23,068 nt of DNA from Hyphomicrobium sp. (GTDB lineage Bacteria; Pseudomonadota; Alphaproteobacteria; Rhizobiales; Hyphomicrobiaceae), in NCBI GenBank assembly GCA_030598645.1, contig JAUVPN010000004.1, forward strand, positions 1 to 23,068. Direction: 5' to 3'. Of this stretch, positions 1 to 6,663 are shown piece by piece; position 1 is the first letter of the stretch; each line of letters begins with the position of its first letter. The translations under genes were made by a program, and so were the position numbers. The notes under the pieces are model-generated. The model did not search any database, was not told where the DNA came from, and saw only the letters and a program-made list of their open reading frames with translations.

Positions 1-61
1 GTATAAGCAATTCGAGCAATACGCAGCGCGCTATACCCCAGGCCGATACAGAATAGATGGG

Positions 62-1186
62 TCATGACGCGGGTGCGGCTTGCCATTCCGCACGGACCTG
101 GGCGTCTCCTTCTCGTTCCAAATGCCGGCGCTTCAAGGGCTCGCCGAAATCTTCGTGGGTCAGCTGGCGCATGGCCCACACGGCCATAGCGCGCACCAGC
201 GGGGACCCATCTCGGAGAAGTACCTCCACTTTCTCAAGCAAATTCACATCTCCGGAGTTTCCTGCAGCAATAAGGACGTTTCTCAAGAACCGATCGCGCC
301 CTGTGCGTTTAACAGGCGTACCTTTGAAGCGGACGCGAAAGGCACGGTCGTCAAGGACGAGTAGTTCGGCAAGTGGTGGATTATCAGTCTCGGTGCGCGC
401 ATGAAAGCGCGCCTCGCTTGCGGCGGTCGCGAACTTATTCCACGGACACACCGCGAGGCAATCGTCGCACCCAAAAATGCGATTACCCATGGACTGGCGA
501 AATTCTTCTGCAATGTGCCCTTTGTGCTCGATGCTTAGGTAGGCAAGGCAACGGCGTGCATCCAATATGTATGGGGCAGGGAACGCTGCCGTGGGGCAGA
601 CATCCAGGCAGCGCCTGCAGCTGCCACAAAGATCAGTCTCGGGTTGATCGGGCGAGAGTTCGGCGGTTGTAAACACGGCGCCGAGAAACAGCCATGAGCC
701 ATGTGCGCGCGAGACGAGGTTGGTGTGCTTACCCTGCCAGCCGATTCCAGCGGCGGCGGCTAGTGGCTTCTCCATCACGGGTGCGGTGTCGACAAAAACC
801 TTGACCTCAGCACCACTCCTCGAGGTTAGTCTAGCAGCGAGCGTCTTGAGCCTTGCTTTGAGGATGTCGTGGTAGTCCTTCCCTTGTGCGTAGACCGAAA
901 TCGCGCCGCGGGTTGGCTCATCGAGTGCGCTGAGTGGATCGCCTGTCGGTGCGTAGCTCATGCCCAGCATGATGACTGAGCGCGCCTCGGGCCACAGGCT
1001 AGCGGGGTTGCACCGCCGGTCGGCGGTCGTTGCCATCCAAGACATGTCTCCGTGCCGGTCGGCCTGAAGGAATTCCATCAAGTGCCGTCCAGCGTCTCCG
1101 ATGGCGTCGGGTGTCGTGACACCTATGGCATCAAAGCCCAATGCTGTCGCGTCCCGGGCGACCGCCTCTTCAAGGTAGCCGGTCAC
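62..1186 (-). CDS. queG: Epoxyqueuosine reductase QueG
   Basis: QueG catalyses the last step of queuosine synthesis, reducing epoxyqueuosine to queuosine in the anticodon loop of tRNAs with GUN anticodons; it is a cytosolic cobalamin and iron-sulfur enzyme. The 374-residue product has the family's usual length. Visible marks are the VDTAPVMEK block (Asp133, probable catalytic acid), a first ferredoxin-type cluster motif CGSCRRCLDVCP (Cys187, 190, 193, 197), a second motif CDDCLAVCP (Cys240, 243, 247) with Cys213 as a further likely ligand, and a C-terminal HEAT-like helical repeat around residues 300-355. The start is GTG at 1186, chosen because GAGGA lies about 8 bases upstream and residue 1 leads directly into the conserved N-terminus. 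It follows the GST-like gene by 22 bases on the same strand, so the two are probably co-transcribed. Confidence 0.95.
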   Translation of the reverse strand: MTGYLEEAVARDATALGFDAIGVTTPDAIGDAGRHLMEFLQADRHGDMSWMATTADRRCNPASLWPEARSVIMLGMSYAPTGDPLSALDEPTRGAISVYAQGKDYHDILKARLKTLAARLTSRSGAEVKVFVDTAPVMEKPLAAAAGIGWQGKHTNLVSRAHGSWLFLGAVFTTAELSPDQPETDLCGSCRRCLDVCPTAAFPAPYILDARRCLAYLSIEHKGHIAEEFRQSMGNRIFGCDDCLAVCPWNKFATAASEARFHARTETDNPPLAELLVLDDRAFRVRFKGTPVKRTGRDRFLRNVLIAAGNSGDVNLLEKVEVLLRDGSPLVRAMAVWAMRQLTHEDFGEPLKRRHLEREGDAQVRAEWQAAPAS

Positions 1187-1208
1187 GGTTTATCCTCAAA
1201 TACTTCAG

Positions 1209-1904
1209 TCAGAAATCGAGGTTAGCATAGTGGGCCGGCGGCATGTTGCCGGGAATACGGTCGGTCATAATTGTACGGAATGAGCGCCGCGACTTGAGGC
1301 GCGCGTACCAGACCTTGGCCTCGCCAAACTCTTCCCATGGTATTTCGCCCAAATAGTCGACTGAGGAAATCTGTCCAGCCGCTGCTAAATCAGCAAATGA
1401 TAGCTCGTCTCCAGCCAGCCAGCTTCGTTGATGTGCCAGATAGTTTACGTAGGTCATATGGTAGCGCAGGTTGGCTCGGATGGCGCGGAGGATCTCGGCG
1501 TTTGGTGTCGGATCAGCGCCCGGCGAATAGCGCGCATAGACCTTCTCGCTCAAGAGCTCGTGCGTGACCTCGCGATAGAATTTCCCGTTAAACCAGTCCA
1601 CCAGGCGGCGAACCTCAGCCCGCTTCTCGCGGTTTCCTGGAAACAGCGGTACCATGCCGAGCTCGGGCTGGCTCTCCCCCATTTCATCGGAAAGATATTC
1701 AGAGATTGCGTAAGCGCCGCAAAGAGTGCAGCCGTCCTCAATCTGAAGCACAGGCAGCTCGCCGGCCGGGTTCAGAGCAAGAAAAGTAGGTTGCCATTCC
1801 CATGGGTGCTCGGCGATAAGCTCAATCTCAAGCCCGCGTTCGGCCAGCGCGATGCGGATCGCGCGAGAGAGGGGGCAGAGCTGAAAGTGGATAAGCTTGT
1901 ACAT
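1209..1904 (-). CDS. Glutathione S-transferase family protein
   Basis: A 231-residue protein with the two-domain plan of cytosolic glutathione S-transferases. Residues 1-80 form a thioredoxin-like domain: the strand MYKLIHFQLCPLSR, with Cys10 at the usual active-site position, then the LNPAGELPVLQ segment with the cis-proline that contacts glutathione, and the acidic E-x-L-IS type region near residue 65-72. The rest is the all-helical C-terminal domain, including a LSFADLAAAG segment, which is the N-capping box typical of the fold. Substrate cannot be told from sequence. Its place directly upstream of queG suggests co-transcription rather than a shared pathway. The start is ATG at 1904; the ribosome-binding site is weak (GGA about 17 bases upstream). 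Confidence 0.88.
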   Translation of the reverse strand: MYKLIHFQLCPLSRAIRIALAERGLEIELIAEHPWEWQPTFLALNPAGELPVLQIEDGCTLCGAYAISEYLSDEMGESQPELGMVPLFPGNREKRAEVRRLVDWFNGKFYREVTHELLSEKVYARYSPGADPTPNAEILRAIRANLRYHMTYVNYLAHQRSWLAGDELSFADLAAAGQISSVDYLGEIPWEEFGEAKVWYARLKSRRSFRTIMTDRIPGNMPPAHYANLDF

Positions 1905-2128
1905 TTAGGATTTGAGATTCCACGCTGAATGCCTTTCGGCAAATTTCTTCCGCTGGTTCAGCAAGCGGTTCAAATGGCAAAGGGTCAAGGCTTCGTCCAG
2001 AGTGCCAATCCAGCAACAATTTTCACGCGTTGCGTGGATGTAGCACAAAGTGCGCTTAAACCTTGCTAAGCATCCAAGCTTGCAGGCAAACCTATCCAGC
2101 AGAAACACCAGGAAACCAGAGGACGCCG

Positions 2129-2962
2129 ATGCCGACCTGGCAAGTAATCCTACTTGGCCTCATAGAAGGTGTGACCGAATTTCTGCCCGTCTCGTCGACC
2201 GGGCACGTTCTGCTAACCGAGCACTTTCTTGGTATCTGTACCCCTGGGAAGACCTTTGAGGTGCTAATCCAGCTGGGTGCAATTTTAGCGATTTTGAGCG
2301 TTTATGCGGTAAAGCTGGCGAGGATTACTGTTGCCCTTCCCCATGATGCTGGTGCGCGCCGCTTCGTCACGGGCATCTTGCTGGCCTTCTTGCCTGCTGC
2401 TGTCGTGGGCGCCAGCGCTCACGATATTATCAAAGGTATCCTATTTGAAGCGCCGGTTCTGATTGCTTCAATGCTTGTTATCGGTGGGGTGATCTTGCTC
2501 ATCGTCGACCGGATTCAATTCGATGTGCGTTACACTGATGTGACGACATATCCGCCAGCACTGTGCTTCAAGATTGGATTGTTTCAGTGCCTTGCTCTAA
2601 TCCCTGGGGTTTCGCGTTCGGGGGCAACCATCGTTGGTGCAATGATGATGGGCACTGACAAGCGCTCGGCTGCGGAGTTCACGTTCTTCCTCGCCATGCC
2701 GACGATGCTGGGGGCGTTCACCTACGACCTCTACAAAAACTGGTCGATTCTACAGCCTGCAGATATCGCAAATATTGCGTTGGGGTTCGTGACGGCGTTC
2801 ATTGCTGCCGTTTTTGTTGTCCGCCATTTGCTCGACTACGTAAGCCGCCACGGCTTCGCGCTATTCGGGTGGTGGCGTATTATAGTGGGCGGCGCTGCAC
2901 TCGGTGCCATGCTGGCATTGGGCAACACCGGAGGTTGCCCGACGCCGAGCGCTTCCCTTTGA
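2129..2962 (+). CDS. uppP: Undecaprenyl-diphosphate phosphatase UppP (BacA)
   Basis: An integral inner-membrane phosphatase that converts undecaprenyl pyrophosphate to the monophosphate, recycling the lipid carrier for peptidoglycan and O-antigen synthesis; extra copies give bacitracin resistance. The 277-residue product carries both family signatures: an N-terminal [14 protein letters not shown] block (Glu13, Glu17, Ser22-His26) and a mid-protein PGVSRSGAT block (residues 159-167, Arg163). Several hydrophobic helices are visible, for example 46-66, 82-97, 111-126 and two or three near the C-terminus. I chose the ATG at 2129 over the longer frame opening at 2063 because AGAGGA sits 6-7 bases upstream and the family N-terminus begins here. 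It converges on ptsN with only 15 bases between the stops. Confidence 0.96.
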   Translation: MPTWQVILLGLIEGVTEFLPVSSTGHVLLTEHFLGICTPGKTFEVLIQLGAILAILSVYAVKLARITVALPHDAGARRFVTGILLAFLPAAVVGASAHDIIKGILFEAPVLIASMLVIGGVILLIVDRIQFDVRYTDVTTYPPALCFKIGLFQCLALIPGVSRSGATIVGAMMMGTDKRSAAEFTFFLAMPTMLGAFTYDLYKNWSILQPADIANIALGFVTAFIAAVFVVRHLLDYVSRHGFALFGWWRIIVGGAALGAMLALGNTGGCPTPSASL

Positions 2963-2977
2963 GCAACGTCTAACTTA

Positions 2978-3445
2978 CTAAGCAGCGTGCGAGGGCACCA
3001 CCACGGTTAGCGCGGAGTGCAGCGCCGCGACATCAGGTGCCCTGCGTAGCTCATCAAGGATGGAGGGTTCACGCACCAGGCGTGAAATGCGCGCCAGGGC
3101 CTTCAAGTGATCACCGCTAGCGTCTTCCGGTGCGAGCAGCATGAAGACGAGGTCAACTCGTTCGCCGTCGTGGGATTCATATTCGATTGGTTCTTCCAGC
3201 CGAGCAAAGAGACAAACAATCTCTCGAAGAGCGTTGAGCTTTACGTGAGGAATGGCTATCCCAAGTCCTAGACCGGTCGAGCCCAAGCGTTCGCGCTGCA
3301 GTAGCGTGTTAAAGATCTCGCGCGCATCTAGGCCCGTCTTCTCAGCCGCAACTGCCGCAAGTTCTTGCAGCGTATCCTTTTTGCTCGTCGCCTTTAGCGA
3401 CGCAATAATTCCTTCGGGATTCAGCAGATCATGCAGATCCATCAT
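2978..3445 (-). CDS. ptsN: Nitrogen-PTS EIIA protein PtsN
   Basis: EIIA-Ntr is the terminal phosphoacceptor of the nitrogen phosphotransferase chain (PtsP-PtsO-PtsN). It acts through protein contacts, for instance on potassium transport and regulatory kinases, rather than in sugar uptake. The 155-residue product has the full domain: MDLHDLLNPEGIIASLKA at the N-terminus and the active-site segment LGLGIAIPHVKL with His67 as the expected phosphorylation site. A longer frame opens at 3487, but the two adjacent ATGs at 3445 and 3442 match the family N-terminus, and GAGAGGGAC lies about 8 bases upstream of the first. In most alphaproteobacteria hpf sits directly upstream; here that position holds only a decayed copy (3590-4125), so ptsN must be reached by read-through from rpoN or use its own promoter. 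Confidence 0.95.
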   Translation of the reverse strand: MMDLHDLLNPEGIIASLKATSKKDTLQELAAVAAEKTGLDAREIFNTLLQRERLGSTGLGLGIAIPHVKLNALREIVCLFARLEEPIEYESHDGERVDLVFMLLAPEDASGDHLKALARISRLVREPSILDELRRAPDVAALHSALTVVVPSHAA

Positions 3446-3589
3446 GAGTCGCGTCCCTCTCGGTCTAATAGAGTTACCGATTTTCAAATATCTCCGGCAA
3501 CAAGGCTGCCGCTCGGAACTCTTCCCTCAATCACTGATTGCCGAATTTACACCACCGGTGTGTCCGATCGTTCGTAAGCGGGTGTTACT

Positions 3590-4125
3590 TCAGCCGATAT
3601 TCCCGTTAGGGCGCCAATAGACAATGTTCACGCCACCGCTAGCGGCACTGTAAAAAACCACAAAAGTGGCATCCAAAAGGTCGCATCAGTTGATTACTCG
3701 GTAACCTTATGCTCACCAGCATCTGTTTCTGCGCAGCGATAATCTTTCGGCCTTCGGGGCTGCCGTCATCCGCTCCCGCCCCTCAACGTCTTCAATAGAA
3801 CCTCTACATGGCCAAACTGACCAATTTTGGATGCCGCGCCCCGCCCCCCTATGGTGCCGGTGCACAGGCCGTTCTTAAGACGTCAAATTCCCGTCTTTAG
3901 GCGGCCACCCGCCACCTAAACGCCAACAAGAGATACGGCGTCTTTGCAATCCCCAATTTGCAAGAAGAAGGCCACTATCGACGTAGATCAAGTAGCTGGT
4001 GCAAGAAATCCCCCGTTTTCCATATCCAGCCAATTGTGCCATTATATGGATGACCTCTTGCCAATTTCCAAGGCGCAGTCCCGCCGTGATCGGACCATCC
4101 TGGGGCGGACAAGCCCTAATATCAA
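3590..4125 (-). pseudogene. hpf: Decayed hibernation promoting factor gene (hpf/raiA relic)
   Basis: This stretch between rpoN and ptsN has no intact frame, but translating the minus strand piecewise gives fragments of long-form ribosome hibernation promoting factor in the correct order. At 4012-3959: GISCTSYLIYVDSGLLL, like the third strand GFRTxCxLHLDSGLxLQ. At 3945-3871: KDAVSLV then, after a stop, RLKT..(stop)RLKN, like the DAYASF...RLRRYKRRLK helix. At 3770-3720: DDGSPEGRKIIAAQKQ, like the linker ending in PVVIAE. At 3710-3690: KVTE, like the TVSEAVMR helix. At 3673-3590: DATFVVFYSAASGGVNIVYW followed by RPNGNIG and TGA, like FRNAAHGGLNVVYRRPDGNIGWID with the Trp codon changed to stop. 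The last three pieces lie in three different frames within about 60 bases, so there are at least two frameshifts plus several stops. Total span is about 178 codons, close to the family's 190-200. I am confident of the identity; the family sequences are recalled, not aligned. Confidence 0.87.
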
Positions 4126-4130
4126 AAAAT

Positions 4131-4140
4131 CTCCCTCCTT
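4131..4140 (-). promoter_or_regulatory. Orphan Shine-Dalgarno of the decayed hpf gene
   Basis: The minus strand reads AAGGAGGGAG here, about 20 bases after the rpoN stop, the strongest Shine-Dalgarno-like site noticed in this block. A TTG codon (4125-4123) follows at normal spacing and is followed by ATA TTA GGG CTT, which resembles a degraded MxLRV-type hpf start. It now leads into a frame that soon meets a stop, so it is probably a remnant of the former hpf ribosome-binding site. Confidence 0.6.
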
Positions 4141-4158
4141 CTTAGGTTGATCAGGGAG

Positions 4159-5676
4159 TTAAAGGCTCTCCGAAAGGCGTTTGTCCCGCCGGCGTTGCAC
4201 GGACGAGGGGATGCGCATCGCTTCACGGTATTTCGCCACCGTACGTCGCGCGATATCGATTCCGTCCGTCTTGAGCTTTTCAACAATCTTATCGTCCGAA
4301 AGAACAGATTTCGGCGTTTCGCCGTCAATCATCTGCTTGATCCGATGGCGAACGGCTTCGGACGAGTGCGCCTCCCCCTCCCCAGCACTAGCGATTGCTG
4401 AGGTGAAAAAATATTTCAGCTCAAAGATTCCGCGCGGTGTGGCCATATACTTGTTGGAGGTCACGCGGGACACGGTCGACTCGTGCATCGAAATGGCATC
4501 TGCCACCGTCTTCAGGTTCAGTGGCCGCAGATACTGGACGCCGTAGGTGAAGAAGCCGTCTTGCTGGCGCACAATTTCCTCGGCGACCTTTAGAATCGTG
4601 CGCGCGCGCTGATCGAGGCTTTTGACCAACCAGTTGGCCGTTTGCAGACATTCAATCAAATAATTGCGGTCGTCGCGGGAGGACGCCGTTTTCGACACGC
4701 GCGCAAGATAGTTGCGATTGACGAGGACGCGGGGCAGCGTGTCGCTATTGAGTTCGATAATCCAATTTCCGTCAGGCGCGGGGCGAACGAGTACGTCGGG
4801 TACGACGGCCTGCACTTGGACGGAACCAAATTTGAGGCCTGGCTTGGGGTTTAGGTGTTTTATCTCCGCGATGATCTCGGCCAGTTCGTCCATCTCCACG
4901 CCGACAACTTTGCGCAGGGCAGAAAGATTGTGACTTGCGAGAAGATGCAGGTTTTCCAAAAATTTTCCTACCACAATGTCGTAGCGATTTTGATCTTTGA
5001 GCTGTAGCGCAAGGCATTCGGCAAGCGACCGTGCGCACACACCTGGCGGATCGAGCGTTTGCAAGCTGGTGAGTACACGCTCGATGAACTCAGGCGGGGC
5101 ACCAAGCTTTTCACATAGCGTTCCGAGATCGGCCGGCAGGTAGCCAGCTTCATCGACCATGTCGATCAAGTACTGGCCGATGATCCTTTCGGCGGGTTCT
5201 TCGAGCACTAGGGGGAGCTGCTCGCTTAAGTGCTGTCGCAGGGAGATATCATTGGCGACGAAGGCTTCGACGTTGACGTCGTTGTCCGATCCCGGCATGC
5301 GTTGTCGTAACGAGGCCCAGCCCGATGCATCCTGCTGGCTGCTAGCGTCGCTAGTAGCAGTATTGGTGAAATCGCTGTCGTCGTTGGAACTAAACTCACC
5401 TTCAAGCTCAGCAGTTTTCCCAAGATCGAGCCAGTCGTCATCCGTCGACGCAGATCGGTCGGCCGGCTTTTCAAGCTCGGAAGACTCGCTATCTGTACGT
5501 ATCGAGTTCTCAGCGTTCTCGTCGTGTTCCAAAAGCGGATTGCGCTCTAGTTCCGTTTCGACGAACTCCGTCAGCTCGAGATTTGAAAGCTGCAGAAGAC
5601 GAATGGCTTGCTGCAGTTGGGGTGTCATCACCAACTGCTGGCCCTGCCTTAGTTCCAGCTTTGCCGAAAGCGCCAT
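4159..5676 (-). CDS. rpoN: RNA polymerase sigma-54 factor RpoN
   Basis: Sigma-54 directs RNA polymerase to -24/-12 promoters and needs AAA+ activator proteins for open-complex formation; in alphaproteobacteria it serves nitrogen metabolism and often motility or carbon use. The 505-residue protein has the glutamine-rich activator-interaction region at residues 1-50 (QQLVMTPQLQQAIRLLQLS), a variable acidic spacer (about 50-130, rich in Asp, Glu and Ser), the core-binding domain, a helix-turn-helix with KTVADAISMHESTVSRVTSN before residue 420, and an intact RpoN box ARRTVAKYRE at 476-485 near the C-terminus. The start is ATG at 5676 with AGG about 8 bases upstream. It is third in the rnd-lpt-rpoN block, 53 bases behind lptB, and is followed by the hpf relic. 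Confidence 0.97.
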   Translation of the reverse strand: MALSAKLELRQGQQLVMTPQLQQAIRLLQLSNLELTEFVETELERNPLLEHDENAENSIRTDSESSELEKPADRSASTDDDWLDLGKTAELEGEFSSNDDSDFTNTATSDASSQQDASGWASLRQRMPGSDNDVNVEAFVANDISLRQHLSEQLPLVLEEPAERIIGQYLIDMVDEAGYLPADLGTLCEKLGAPPEFIERVLTSLQTLDPPGVCARSLAECLALQLKDQNRYDIVVGKFLENLHLLASHNLSALRKVVGVEMDELAEIIAEIKHLNPKPGLKFGSVQVQAVVPDVLVRPAPDGNWIIELNSDTLPRVLVNRNYLARVSKTASSRDDRNYLIECLQTANWLVKSLDQRARTILKVAEEIVRQQDGFFTYGVQYLRPLNLKTVADAISMHESTVSRVTSNKYMATPRGIFELKYFFTSAIASAGEGEAHSSEAVRHRIKQMIDGETPKSVLSDDKIVEKLKTDGIDIARRTVAKYREAMRIPSSVQRRRDKRLSESL

Positions 5677-5729
5677 GCACCTAACCTACGTGTCCCAAGA
5701 TTAGCTGACTATATGATAGCCGGAATTAG

Positions 5730-6575
5730 TCAGCGTGCATTAGCGAACATGTCGCCAAGGTACACTCTGCGCACATCATCGTTCGATATGATTTCTTCTG
5801 GCTTACCTTGTGTCAGAACTTGACCATCGTAGATAATATATGCGCGATCTATTAGGCTTAATGTTTCGCGAACGTTATGGTCGGTTATCAAAACGCCGAT
5901 GCCACGCTCGGTCAAATGGCGAACCAGCTCTTGAATATCGCCGACCGCGATGGGGTCGATTCCGGCAAAGGGTTCATCCAAAAGCATGAACGAGGGGCCC
6001 GAAGCGAGTGCGCGCGCAATTTCACAGCGCCGCCGCTCGCCGCCAGACAGTGCAATCGACGGCGACTTTCTCAAATGAGATATGCGAAATTCTTCAAGCA
6101 GACTGTCGAGCTGCTCCTTGCGCCGCCTTGCCGACGGTTCCACCAGCTCCAGCACCGCCATGATATTCTTCTCGACCGAAAGTCCCCGGAAAATTGAGGC
6201 TTCCTGCGGCAGGTATCCGATACCAAGCCGTGCACGCCGGTACATCGGAAGACTAGTTACGTCCTGGGCGTCGATGGTAATGCGCCCGGAGTCAGCAGGG
6301 ACAAGGCCGGTGATCATGTAGAAGACGGTTGTCTTGCCGGCGCCGTTCGGGCCCAAAAGGCCGACCGACTCCCCGCGCCCGACGGCAAGGGTTACGCCCT
6401 TCACCACCATGCGCTTCTTATATGTCTTTTGCACATGATTGACTGTTAGCCATCCTTGCGCGCCCAACTGTTGCTTTGGATCCCCAATGGCAGCAGCGCT
6501 TTTGCCGCGTGGCTCGGCCCCCGGCTTCCTCGCGGCCCGGTCGAGCTTCGATCCGAAGGAAAGAATTTTGGGCAC
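5730..6575 (-). CDS. lptB: LPS export ABC transporter ATP-binding protein LptB
   Basis: LptB is the cytoplasmic ATPase of the LptB2FGC complex, which extracts lipopolysaccharide from the inner membrane and pushes it along the Lpt bridge. The 281-residue product has Walker A GPNGAGKTT (75-83), the Q-loop at YLPQEAS (121-127), the signature LSGGE (176-180), Walker B FMLLDEP (197-203) and the switch histidine in LITDHNVRE. An N-terminal extension of about 40 residues precedes the ABC domain, as is common in this order. The start is GTG at 6575; GAGG lies about 10 bases upstream. It lies 88 bases downstream of the fused lptCA gene. Confidence 0.95.
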   Translation of the reverse strand: MPKILSFGSKLDRAARKPGAEPRGKSAAAIGDPKQQLGAQGWLTVNHVQKTYKKRMVVKGVTLAVGRGESVGLLGPNGAGKTTVFYMITGLVPADSGRITIDAQDVTSLPMYRRARLGIGYLPQEASIFRGLSVEKNIMAVLELVEPSARRRKEQLDSLLEEFRISHLRKSPSIALSGGERRRCEIARALASGPSFMLLDEPFAGIDPIAVGDIQELVRHLTERGIGVLITDHNVRETLSLIDRAYIIYDGQVLTQGKPEEIISNDDVRRVYLGDMFANAR

Positions 6576-6663
6576 GGGTAGTAGACCTCAAGTTTTGCGT
6601 ATGTGTGCTGCGGCCGCCCCGGCATGGTGCGCTCTTAGCGGCTAGTGTCAATCTGCGGCGAGT

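Noticed and set aside
1..61. End of a further gene at the left window edge
   Set aside because: Too short to identify; I see no recognisable coding signature in these 61 bases.
3944..4150. Plus-strand 68-codon frame between rpoN and ptsN
   Set aside because: It lies antisense to the hpf relic, has no recognisable features and no convincing ribosome-binding site. The minus-strand relic explains the region better.
5159..5704. Serine-rich 181-codon plus-strand frame
   Set aside because: It is a shadow of rpoN; the serine runs are the antisense of its acidic spacer.
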